Positions 1 through 5,150 of a stretch of DNA of 5,150 bases are shown piece by piece. Below the pieces are notes generated by a model. That model was not told the DNA's origin and ran no database searches. It was given only the letters and a program-made list of their open reading frames with translations. Source of the stretch: an uncultured Clostridia bacterium (GTDB lineage Bacteria; Bacillota; Clostridia; Oscillospirales; CAG-272). Numbering within the stretch: the stretch's first letter is position 1; the number at the start of each line of letters is the position of its first letter. The DNA lies in assembly GCA_905235755.1 (NCBI GenBank), contig CAJONA010000095.1, positions 1 through 5,150 on the forward strand. Direction: 5' to 3'. Made by a program: the position numbers and the translations under genes.

Positions 1-54
1 GCTGAACACACATTCGCGTTACGGTGACTGCCGGATGGAGATCCTGGCGGCCCA
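1..54. other. Edge segment where SpoIVB-like homology stops
   Basis: Leftward of base 55 the minus strand no longer continues the SpoIVB-like protein in its frame. Dropping one base (A54 on plus) restores the expected Gly after SPAAEA, but the following residues still do not fit well. On the plus strand, a frame beginning at base 2 reads LNTHSRYGDCRMEILAAHA across the same bases, which looks like real protein although I do not recognise its family. The segment may be a chimeric read end, a rearrangement junction, or a stretch with several base-calling indels. Confidence 0.4.
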
Positions 55-291
55 CGCTTCGGCGGCGGGGCTTTTGCCTCCGTCGACGACGCTGCCGACG
101 TCGACGATGATGGCTCCGTCAACTCCGATCTTCATGCCGAAGGTCATTCCGCCCGCTATGAGCGTGCCGTCGAAAGACGACGTGTCGACAGCCGCCGACG
201 CCGATATGACGTCGCCGCGTCCCAAAACGCAAATTCCAAGCACCGTAAAGAAAAACACCGACAGATATAATATTTTTTTAGTCCTTAACAT
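19..291 (-). CDS. SpoIVB-like sporulation protease, N-terminal fragment (frame broken near window edge)
   Basis: SpoIVB is a serine peptidase (family S55) with a PDZ domain; in Bacillus it signals from the forespore to switch on pro-sigma-K processing. Visible here: a basic start, a hydrophobic membrane anchor or signal at residues 7-24, a short linker, then the beginning of the PDZ domain, LIAGGMTFGMKI (44-55), a hydrophobic strand GAIIVDV (59-65), and GGKSPAAEA (71-79). This pattern (PGG-x-x-x-G-hydrophobic strand-SPAxEAG) is typical of SpoIVB. After residue 79 the expected Gly-hydrophobic-x-x-GD stretch is missing and the frame ends at residue 90, so most of the PDZ domain and all of the peptidase domain are absent. 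The ATG at 289-291 is preceded by AGGAAGG (minus strand, 300-306) at 8 bases. It is divergent from the corrinoid gene. The assignment is by motif recall; a related PDZ protein is possible. Confidence 0.65.
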   Translation of the reverse strand: MLRTKKILYLSVFFFTVLGICVLGRGDVISASAAVDTSSFDGTLIAGGMTFGMKIGVDGAIIVDVGSVVDGGKSPAAEAWAARISIRQSP

Positions 292-572
292 TGCCGTTTC
301 CTTCCTGTTTTTTCACACGTTTTACGTGCAGATTTAATTTGCGTATCAAAGCGCGCTTTTATGTCTTGTAGTTTTTTGGCGAACAGCCAAATTTATATTT
401 TGAATTAAAAATCCAGTATTTTTATTTATGGATTTTAAAACTTAATTGTATTATTCGTAATATGATTACGGTATATTAATAATAATTGTTGATTTTTTGT
501 TTTTTTTATGATAAAATGTTGTTATAAATCAGCGCATATTTACGATAATGTGGATTTAAGGGAGAAATAATT
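292..572. other. AT-rich divergent intergenic region
   Basis: This spacer separates the minus-strand SpoIVB-like gene from the plus-strand corrinoid gene. Besides the ribosome binding sites and the plus-strand promoter (489-517), it holds several short symmetries: CACGT-TTT-ACGTG at 316-328, the perfect 12-base palindrome AAAGCGCGCTTT at 348-359, a small stem TTTGGC-GAACA-GCCAAA at 375-391, and CGTAAT-ATG-ATTACG at 456-470. None matches an operator I can name. No convincing sigma-70 promoter for the minus-strand gene was found; if that gene is SpoIVB it would be expected to use a forespore sigma factor. No protein-coding frame of note and no RNA gene are seen. Confidence 0.6.
489..517 (+). 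promoter_or_regulatory. Sigma-70-type promoter for the corrinoid gene
   Basis: A -35 box TTGATT (489-494) lies 17 bases from a -10 box TAAAAT (512-517), and a TG at 509-510 gives an extended -10. The spacer is almost all T. Transcription would start near 524, leaving a leader of about 50 bases, too short for a cobalamin riboswitch. AAGGGAG at 558-564 is the ribosome binding site, 8 bases before the ATG. Inferred from consensus match only. Confidence 0.6.
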
Positions 573-1205
573 ATGGATATCGTTTCATTAATTTCCGAAA
601 AACTGCAAGAAGGCAAGGCGAAAGAGATAAAAGTGCTCGTTCCGCAGGCTCTCGAGGAAGGCGTTCCCGCCAAAGAGATCCTTGAAAACGGCCTTTTGGC
701 GGGCATGGATATCGTAGGCAGAAAATTTAAAAACAATGAAATATTCGTTCCGGAAGTGCTCATAGCCGCGCGTGCGATGAAGGCGGGAACGGAGATATTG
801 AAACCGTACCTCGTCAGCGACGACGCAAAGCCGGTCGGCAAGGTTGTCCTCGGTACGGTCAAAGGCGACCTGCACGACATAGGAAAAAACCTTGTCAAAA
901 TGATGCTTGAAGGCAAGGGGCTTGAAGTCATCGACCTCGGCGTCGACGTCGCGCCCGAAACGTTCGTCGAGACGGCGAAAAACGAAGGCGCGAAGATTAT
1001 ATGCTGTTCCGCTCTGCTGACGACGACGATGGGAGAGATGAAGAACGTCGTCGATCTGTGCGTCTCGGAGGGCATACGCGACAACGTCAAAATAATGATC
1101 GGCGGCGCGCCGATAACGGACGAATTCTGCCGTCAGATCGGCGCGGACGCATACACCGCCGACGCGGCGAGCTGCGCCGAGGTGGCAAGATCGTTTTTCG
1201 ACTGA
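573..1205 (+). CDS. Corrinoid (B12-binding) methyl-carrier protein, MtaC/MtbC/MttC-like
   Basis: This is a 210-residue cytoplasmic corrinoid protein of the family that carries a methyl group on cobalt between a substrate-specific methyltransferase and a second methyltransferase (methanol, methylamine and methoxy-aromatic systems). Residues 1 to about 85 form the helical cap domain, including the conserved-type stretch GLLAGMDIVGRKFKNNEIFVPEV (40-62). Residues 88-210 form the Rossmann-like B12-binding domain. The signature DLHDIGKNL (99-107) supplies DxHxxG, with His101 the expected lower axial ligand to cobalt; SALLTTTM (146-153) and GGAP (177-180) match the other cofactor-contacting loops, and DLGVDV (121-126) follows the first strand. 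Length is normal for free-standing family members (about 205-220), so it lacks the extra domains of methionine synthase. Start ATG is supported by AAGGGAG at 558-564. A membrane protein gene follows after 56 bases. Which substrate it serves cannot be told; no MtxB-type methyltransferase is adjacent. Confidence 0.93.
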   Translation: MDIVSLISEKLQEGKAKEIKVLVPQALEEGVPAKEILENGLLAGMDIVGRKFKNNEIFVPEVLIAARAMKAGTEILKPYLVSDDAKPVGKVVLGTVKGDLHDIGKNLVKMMLEGKGLEVIDLGVDVAPETFVETAKNEGAKIICCSALLTTTMGEMKNVVDLCVSEGIRDNVKIMIGGAPITDEFCRQIGADAYTADAASCAEVARSFFD

Positions 1206-1251
1206 GACGGTCCCGGGACATTTGACAAAATAAAACGCAAAATTTACTTTT

Positions 1252-1256
1252 GGAGG
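1252..1256 (+). promoter_or_regulatory. Ribosome binding site that sets the start of the membrane protein gene
   Basis: A perfect GGAGG lies 5 bases before the ATG at 1262-1264. The same frame is open from a TTG at 1250, but that codon overlaps the GGAGG and has no site of its own, so the ATG at 1262 is the start and the protein is 440 residues. Confidence 0.85.
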
Positions 1257-1261
1257 TCAGC

Positions 1262-2584
1262 ATGAAATCCGGCAAAAACATTGCAATAATTTTCAACATC
1301 GTCATAGCTTTGATCTGTGTCGCCGCCATTGCGGGCTACTTCATAATGCCGCTGTGGCGTATGAACATCGACATAACTTTTACGGAAGAATTCACCGATT
1401 ATATAATAGATTCGGCGAATATCTCATCCGAGGACGGCGACGTTGAAAACACTGTGCGTACGATACTCACCGACGCATCGATCTCAATACCTTTTGAAAT
1501 GCGCACGACGGACGCGTTTGACGCGCTTTTCAAAAAGGATACGTCGGCGATAGAGAGCATGATAGAGCACAACGTGGATCTGATTCTCGAAGAGCTGTCG
1601 GCAAACATCGACCAAGCGGTCAAAAGCGCTCTCTCGGCGGCGGTAAACGACGCGGTGAACAGCCTCGCGATCTCGCTTGCCGAAGATGAGGACGCCGCCG
1701 AAGTAATGCAAAAGCTCGAAGAAGCCGGCATCGACAATGATTACATAACGCAAAAGACCTCGGAGATCTACGACGCGTTGAATGTGGACAACGCGACGGT
1801 CGACGACGTGCTTGAAATCGTCGATTCCACATTCGACGAATTGGCAACGTCGATAGCGGCGGCGCTCGACTATGAGGGCGACGTCGAAGGGCTGACGGAG
1901 GAATTCAGAGCTTATATTGTCGACATATTGAACGCCCTCGCCGATGAAAACGGCAATATCGCAATCGGCGAAGTGATAAACGATCTTATCGCCGCAATTG
2001 TAAACGGCGAAGATATCTCCGAAGTGTTGCCAAAAGCCGAGGCAAACGTAAAATTGTACCCCGTATATTCCGCGACGTTTGCCGGCGCGGGAAACGGCGT
2101 CGTATATAAGGCTACCGAAGGCGAAGGCGAACAGTCCGGCTCGGCGACTTCCGACGCGCTCAAACAGCAGCTGAAGGATTACATAATGAACAGCATAAGC
2201 GCCGAAACGCTTGACACAATACGCAAAGTAATGTCGGGCATCGCCATTCTTCTGATGTTCACGTTCTTCACATGGGCGTATCTCATCTTGAAGATGATCT
2301 TCAAATCGGCGTCGCGCAACCCCGCGATAAAGATCGGATTGCCGATATGGCTCGGCTGGCTGCCGTTCCTGATATTTGCGCTCATACCGGCGACGGTGTT
2401 CACGGTCATAATCAACGGAGTCGAAATAGAGGGACTTCCGGAATTTCCGTTCAATATAGCGGAGGTTTTGAGAATGCAATTCATGTCGGCGGGCGTTGTG
2501 TCGTTCTTCGCGGCGGCGGCGCTCATAGTGATCTCGTTCGTCTACTGGCCGCTTCGCAGAAAGCTCAAAAAGAACGCCGTGTAA
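1262..2584 (+). CDS. Membrane protein of unknown function, four TM segments with acidic helical ectodomain
   Basis: I do not recognise this 440-residue protein. Visible: one N-terminal membrane segment at residues 6-29, a large hydrophilic region at about 30-322, and three further membrane segments near 324-347, 361-384 and 408-429, ending in a basic tail RRKLKKNAV. The positive residues before TM1 and at the C-terminus suggest that both ends are cytoplasmic and that the large region lies outside. That region is strongly acidic, rich in Ala, Asp, Glu and Ile, and largely amphipathic helix in appearance (for example 94-255), with a Gly/Ser-rich stretch at 274-296. The only cysteine is Cys19, inside TM1, so no external disulfides are possible. 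There is no enzyme, transporter or kinase motif that I can see. It follows the corrinoid gene by 56 bases without a terminator between, so the two are probably cotranscribed, and it is closed by the hairpin at 2601-2638. A role in corrinoid metabolism would be guesswork. Confidence 0.85.
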   Translation: MKSGKNIAIIFNIVIALICVAAIAGYFIMPLWRMNIDITFTEEFTDYIIDSANISSEDGDVENTVRTILTDASISIPFEMRTTDAFDALFKKDTSAIESMIEHNVDLILEELSANIDQAVKSALSAAVNDAVNSLAISLAEDEDAAEVMQKLEEAGIDNDYITQKTSEIYDALNVDNATVDDVLEIVDSTFDELATSIAAALDYEGDVEGLTEEFRAYIVDILNALADENGNIAIGEVINDLIAAIVNGEDISEVLPKAEANVKLYPVYSATFAGAGNGVVYKATEGEGEQSGSATSDALKQQLKDYIMNSISAETLDTIRKVMSGIAILLMFTFFTWAYLILKMIFKSASRNPAIKIGLPIWLGWLPFLIFALIPATVFTVIINGVEIEGLPEFPFNIAEVLRMQFMSAGVVSFFAAAALIVISFVYWPLRRKLKKNAV

Positions 2585-2600
2585 AAAGGCGAAAAATAAA

Positions 2601-2638
2601 AAAAGCGCTGTCATTTCAAGCGAAATGACAGCGCTTTT
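2601..2638. terminator. Bidirectional intrinsic terminator between convergent genes
   Basis: The arms 2601-2617 (AAAAGCGCTGTCATTTC) and 2622-2638 are perfect complements, giving a 17-bp stem with the four-base loop AAGC. Each strand has A residues before and T residues after the GC-rich core, so it can act in both directions. It lies 16 bases after the stop of the plus-strand membrane protein and 11 bases beyond the stop of the minus-strand solute-binding protein. Confidence 0.93.
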
Positions 2639-2649
2639 ATATTGCTTTT

Positions 2650-4485
2650 TCAGATAAGATATTTCTTTTCTTCGGGGAGCAGGGCGAGGTACTGTTCGTA
2701 ATTTTTCAGCGTCGCTCTCGTGAAGTCCTTCACTCCGTAGAACGTCGTCGCAACGCCCGACAGCTCGTTCGAAATCACGTAGCAGTCGCAGTTGTAAACC
2801 ACGGGCACTATGCCGCCGTCTTCGAGAAGAAGCTTCTCCGCGTCGTGCAGCAGCGCGGCTTTCTCTTTTTGCGTTCCCGCCGCGAACGCCGCCTCGATGA
2901 GCGCGTCGTATTCCGCGCTCGAATATCCCGAAATGCCCGCGATATTCACATAAGCGCCGTCGTCTGTCGACTGCGTCATATCGACGCTGCCGCTGTAAGT
3001 CGTCGAAAACGGAGCGAGGTCGTAAAGCGGATATGCCGAAAGCATCTGATAATCGAGCCCGATGACGTCATATTCGCCGCTGCCGAGCGCCGCTTCGTAA
3101 GCCTGCGCGTCGTTGGCAACGAGCACGATAGAAAATCCGAGTTCTTCCCAAGCGGACTCAACGTATCTCGCCAGCGCCTTTTCTTTGCTGTTGAAGCCTT
3201 TGCTTGTCGACGCATAGCTGTCGTTCGCCTCGTCCATTCTGTAATATACGTATATGTCGTCGCAAGCCGCCGGATTTACGCCCGCTTCGTCAAGCAGTTG
3301 TCTTGCGTAGTCAAGCTGTGCGCCGGACGAAAGCACGCTTCCGCCGACTTTTCTGAACGACGTGCCTTTGCCCGTGTTGAATATCATCGAGGGAAGCAAG
3401 CCCGTCGCCGCCTTTGCGCCGGCGCCGACAAGATCCGCCGCATACGCTCTGTCGAGCGCTATGCTGAGCGCGTATCTGACTTTCGCCGAGGCGAAAAGCT
3501 CGTTGTTCATATTGAAAATATATGAATAAGTCGACGCGAGATCGGTGTATTTGAGCTGTTTTCCGGTGAAGTTCGCCGCCGTCTCTTTTGTGAGATTCGA
3601 AACGTAGAACAGTTCGCTGTTATTATACATCGTTATGACGTCGTTCTCCTGCGAGGATGCGACGACCGCCAGATCGAGCGGCTCCGCAAAATGGAATACT
3701 ATCCTGTAAGGGATGACGTATTTGTCGAGGTCCTCGTTATGAACGTCCTGATTGAGATAATAATACGTCGAACGTTCGAGTATTATCTCGCCTGTTTTGT
3801 CGATGGCGCCTTCGCTCGAAACGCCCGTGAACTTTTTGACTCTGAACGGACCGTTCGTCGAAAGGTCGCGGCTCGAATACGACCACGTATCCGCATACGG
3901 CGAAACCTTGTTTTCACGAAGCGGCACGAGAGCCGGGCTCGCCATATTGCTTATAAACTCGTTCGTATCCGCGCCCTCTTCAAAGATTATTTCGAGTTTT
4001 TTCGGAGCAAGAGAATACAGTCCGATGTCGTCTATACTTATCTTGCCCTCTTTTGCGTCTTTGGCGCCCTGAATAGTGTAGAGCATCGACGCCGCGCCCG
4101 ACTTGAAGTCGGGTTCAAGGATACGCTTCCATGCGTACACGATGTCGTTCGCCTGAACGAGAGAACCGTCGCTCCAGTATGTATCTTTGAGCCATATCGT
4201 CATTTTCTTGTTGCCGTAACGGTCCTCGCCTATCTCGTATTTATCCGCGAGCGCTTTTGAAACGTTCCCCTTTGAGTCCATTTTGAAAAGTCCCTCGAAT
4301 ATGAGCGAGATTATTTTTGCGCTGTTTTCGTCCGTGTATGCTATTGCGGGATCGAGATTTATCGTCTTGGTGCCCATATACACGTCGATAACGGCGCCTT
4401 TTCCGTCTTCGCCTATCGTCGTGCAGCCGACAAGAACGGCGGCGACGGTAAGTATTGCGAGCATTAACGCGATGAGTTTTTTCAT
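2650..4485 (-). CDS. ABC transporter solute-binding lipoprotein, family 5 (OppA/DppA-like)
   Basis: A 611-residue extracytoplasmic binding protein of the peptide/opine/nickel family (SBP_bac_5), which captures ligand outside the cell and hands it to an ABC permease. Residues 1-20 are a lipoprotein signal (MKKLIALMLAILTVAAVLVG) and the lipobox LVGC ends at Cys21, the lipidated residue. Family hallmarks follow: INLDPAIAYTDENSAKIISL (43-62) with FEGLFKMDSKGNV, WLKDTYWSDGSLVQANDIVYAW for the first lobe, VRYALSIALDRAYAADLVGAGA in the middle, and LLLEDGGIVPVVYNCDCYVIS near the C-terminus. It is somewhat longer than the usual 500-560 residues. The ATG has GGAGG on the minus strand (4495-4499) at 9 bases. 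No permease or ATPase genes flank it, so it is either an orphan receptor or uses a transporter encoded elsewhere. Its ligand, most likely an oligopeptide, is inferred from the family. A Cys-Asp-Cys at 566-568 replaces residues that are usually not cysteine. Confidence 0.93.
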   Translation of the reverse strand: MKKLIALMLAILTVAAVLVGCTTIGEDGKGAVIDVYMGTKTINLDPAIAYTDENSAKIISLIFEGLFKMDSKGNVSKALADKYEIGEDRYGNKKMTIWLKDTYWSDGSLVQANDIVYAWKRILEPDFKSGAASMLYTIQGAKDAKEGKISIDDIGLYSLAPKKLEIIFEEGADTNEFISNMASPALVPLRENKVSPYADTWSYSSRDLSTNGPFRVKKFTGVSSEGAIDKTGEIILERSTYYYLNQDVHNEDLDKYVIPYRIVFHFAEPLDLAVVASSQENDVITMYNNSELFYVSNLTKETAANFTGKQLKYTDLASTYSYIFNMNNELFASAKVRYALSIALDRAYAADLVGAGAKAATGLLPSMIFNTGKGTSFRKVGGSVLSSGAQLDYARQLLDEAGVNPAACDDIYVYYRMDEANDSYASTSKGFNSKEKALARYVESAWEELGFSIVLVANDAQAYEAALGSGEYDVIGLDYQMLSAYPLYDLAPFSTTYSGSVDMTQSTDDGAYVNIAGISGYSSAEYDALIEAAFAAGTQKEKAALLHDAEKLLLEDGGIVPVVYNCDCYVISNELSGVATTFYGVKDFTRATLKNYEQYLALLPEEKKYLI

Positions 4486-4513
4486 TTAGAATTTCCTCCG
4501 AAAATTTTGCCGG

Positions 4514-4547
4514 ATCGGTCGCCTCGACGGCATTTCCCGATACCGAT
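4514..4547 (-). other. Inverted repeat in the solute-binding protein leader
   Basis: ATCGGT (4514-4519) and ACCGAT (4542-4547) are perfect complements and enclose a smaller GCC/GGC pairing (4521-4523 with 4529-4531). In the mRNA this would be a two-level hairpin about 30 bases before the GGAGG. It resembles no riboswitch I know and could be chance; a protein-binding site is equally possible. Confidence 0.3.
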
Positions 4548-4575
4548 AGACAATAACCCAGTATAATTATTTATT

Positions 4576-4605
4576 ATTATATCACTGATCGGGGGTATAA
4601 ATCAA
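4576..4605 (-). promoter_or_regulatory. Extended -10 promoter for the solute-binding protein gene
   Basis: On the minus strand, TTGATT (4600-4605) lies 18 bases from a perfect TATAAT (4576-4581), with TG at -15/-14 (TGATATAAT). Transcription would start near 4569 and give a leader of roughly 84 bases. This makes the gene a unit separate from the methyltransferase upstream. The -35 box sits inside the AAATCAA/TTGATTT repeat cluster described separately. Confidence 0.7.
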
Positions 4606-4627
4606 ATTGATTTTTGATTTTTGATTT
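4599..4627. repeat. TTGATTT repeat cluster overlapping the -35 box
   Basis: Three perfect head-to-tail copies of TTGATTT run through 4607-4627, and an inverted copy AAATCAA lies at 4599-4605, one base away from the first. The inverted pair makes a near-palindrome covering the whole -35 element of the minus-strand promoter, with the two further copies upstream of it. This layout suits a regulator or curvature-sensing site but could be simple low-complexity AT DNA. Confidence 0.5.
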
Positions 4628-4691
4628 TTTTCGTAGGATATGACAAATAACATGTGTAAATATTATATGTATTTCACAACGAAATCGTCCC

Positions 4692-5078
4692 TCAACCGAT
4701 CTCTTTCAGCGCTTCGTGTATCGCGCGGACGTTTTCAAGAGACGTTTTTGTCGGAAGCTCGCACCCCGGCATGAACATGGCGCGGGCGTCTCCGACGCTT
4801 TTCGCTACGGAAATTATGGCGTTTTTCGTATGTTCCGCATCCGCCGCGAAAACGTCTGCGACGGGGTCGATGTTGCCGTTGAGGACGGCGCGGCCGTTCA
4901 CCGTTTTCAGCGCCTCGTTAAAGTCGACGGCGTGGTCGATGTCGATGATGAGCGCTCCGCTGTCGGCGGAATACGGCAGTATCTTCGACGTGTTGCCGCA
5001 CATATGCAAGCGCGAGCCGATGCCGAGCTTCTTCATCTCTGTGAATATCTTCTGGCTTATATGCAATACAACTTTCAA
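4692..5078 (-). CDS. UroD-fold zinc methyltransferase (MtaA/MtbA-like), C-terminal part only
   Basis: The uroporphyrinogen-decarboxylase fold includes methylcobamide:CoM methyltransferases and related enzymes that move methyl groups to or from corrinoid proteins. The sequence is a good match to the C-terminal third of that family: RLHMCGNT with His25 and Cys27, DIDHAVDF (46-53), LNGNIDPV (66-73) and MPGCELP with Cys106 (numbered from the TTG at 5076-5078). His-x-Cys plus the distant Cys is the zinc site of the methyltransferase branch; true HemE lacks it. Full-length members are about 330-380 residues, so about two thirds are missing. Family-like sequence runs only to about base 5054 (QKIFTEMKKLG); the residues before it and the TTG start are not credible, and an in-frame TAG lies at 5088-5090. 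The corrinoid protein at 573-1205 is a plausible partner. It could act in demethylation or in an uncharacterised methyl transfer. Confidence 0.82.
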   Translation of the reverse strand: MKVVLHISQKIFTEMKKLGIGSRLHMCGNTSKILPYSADSGALIIDIDHAVDFNEALKTVNGRAVLNGNIDPVADVFAADAEHTKNAIISVAKSVGDARAMFMPGCELPTKTSLENVRAIHEALKEIG

Positions 5079-5150
5079 TTGGATATCCTATGCATAATTT
5101 TATTCTTCTCGTTGACATTTCTAGTAAATATACTTGGCTCAGAGGAACTA
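5061..5150 (+). CDS. Possible N-terminus of an unrelated membrane protein, open at the window edge
   Basis: From the ATG at 5061 the plus strand is open for 30 codons to the window end: MQYNFQLDILCIILFFSLTF, then LVNILGSEEL. The hydrophobic run resembles the first membrane segment of Clostridial sensor proteins (for example multi-TM GGDEF or HD-type proteins), which often start with a similar M-x-Y-x-F/L-x-x-D stretch. There is no ribosome binding site before the ATG, and the bases immediately to the left belong to the methyltransferase on the other strand. The segment is also more AT-rich than the neighbouring coding DNA. It may therefore be foreign sequence joined here. Function unproven. 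Confidence 0.3.
   Translation, partial: MQYNFQLDILCIILFFSLTFLVNILGSEEL

Noticed and set aside
375..391. Stem TTTGGC-GAACA-GCCAAA as a terminator
   Set aside because: Only six base pairs, half of them A-T, and it lies upstream of both divergent genes, where no transcript is expected to end.
524..572. Cobalamin riboswitch before the corrinoid gene
   Set aside because: The predicted leader is only about 50 bases, far shorter than a B12 riboswitch, and no B12-box-like sequence is seen.
506..1090. Minus-strand open frame of 194 codons opposite the corrinoid gene
   Set aside because: Ser/Thr/Pro-rich antisense shadow; the plus strand has the full B12-binding signature.
1210..1219. Palindrome GTCCCGGGAC after the corrinoid stop as a terminator
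   Set aside because: The arms are contiguous, so once a loop is allowed only about 3 base pairs remain, and no T-run follows directly.
1222..1250. Perfect TTGACA at 1222-1227 as a promoter for the membrane protein gene
   Set aside because: The only -10 at proper spacing is TACTTT (1245-1250), a poor match, and transcription would begin inside the ribosome binding site.
1484..2614. Long minus-strand open frame of 376 codons opposite the membrane protein
   Set aside because: Its translation is rich in Arg, His and Tyr with low-complexity runs, it has no ribosome binding site, and it crosses the terminator; it is the antisense shadow of a gene with strong codon bias.
2845..3525. Plus-strand open frame of 226 codons opposite the solute-binding protein
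   Set aside because: Arg/Val-rich antisense translation with no family character; the minus-strand gene clearly explains the region.
4653..4678. AT-rich imperfect hairpin TGTGTAAATA/TATTTCACA after the methyltransferase stop as its terminator
   Set aside because: The stem is almost entirely A-T with a bulge and has no T-run on the minus strand right after it; termination here cannot be supported.
4692..5054. Calling the UroD-fold fragment HemE (uroporphyrinogen decarboxylase)
   Set aside because: The His-x-Cys and distant Cys zinc ligands are present, which marks the methyltransferase branch and not heme biosynthesis.

Overview
The window looks like ordinary chromosomal DNA from an anaerobic, probably uncultured, endospore-forming Firmicute of the Clostridia type. 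Evidence: a SpoIVB-like sporulation protease start, AGGAGG-type ribosome binding sites, moderately GC-rich coding DNA separated by very AT-rich spacers, a lipoprotein peptide-type solute-binding protein, and parts of a corrinoid-dependent methyl-transfer system. No tRNA, rRNA, CRISPR array, transposase or phage gene is visible.

Layout. Bases 1-291 (minus) hold the N-terminal part of a SpoIVB-like PDZ/protease protein whose frame breaks about 55 bases from the window edge. Bases 292-572 are an AT-rich divergent spacer with a good promoter for the plus-strand unit. That unit is a MtaC/MtbC-like corrinoid (B12-binding) protein (573-1205) followed, 56 bases on, by a membrane protein of unknown function with four predicted TM segments and an acidic helical ectodomain (1262-2584). 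A perfect 17-bp hairpin (2601-2638) closes the unit and probably also serves the convergent minus-strand gene. That gene (2650-4485) encodes a 611-residue family-5 (OppA/DppA-like) solute-binding lipoprotein; it has its own extended -10 promoter and an 84-base-class leader. Upstream of it, also on minus, is the C-terminal part of a zinc-type UroD-fold methyltransferase (MtaA/MtbA-like, 4692 to about 5054).

How they may work together. The corrinoid protein carries a methyl group on cobalt, and a UroD-fold zinc methyltransferase is the kind of enzyme that moves methyl groups to or from such proteins, so the two partial pathway pieces probably belong to one methylotrophic or O-/N-demethylation system. 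The substrate-specific MtxB-type methyltransferase and the corrinoid-reactivating ATPase are not in the window. The solute-binding protein and the membrane protein have no demonstrable link to that pathway beyond position.

The two window ends are the strangest part. At both ends a recognisable minus-strand protein stops matching its family abruptly (near 54 and near 5055), and beyond each break a plus-strand reading frame looks more protein-like than the minus strand. Chimeric assembly joins or real rearrangement junctions are both possible. I found no convincing new biological system; the interior is recognisable apart from the membrane protein.
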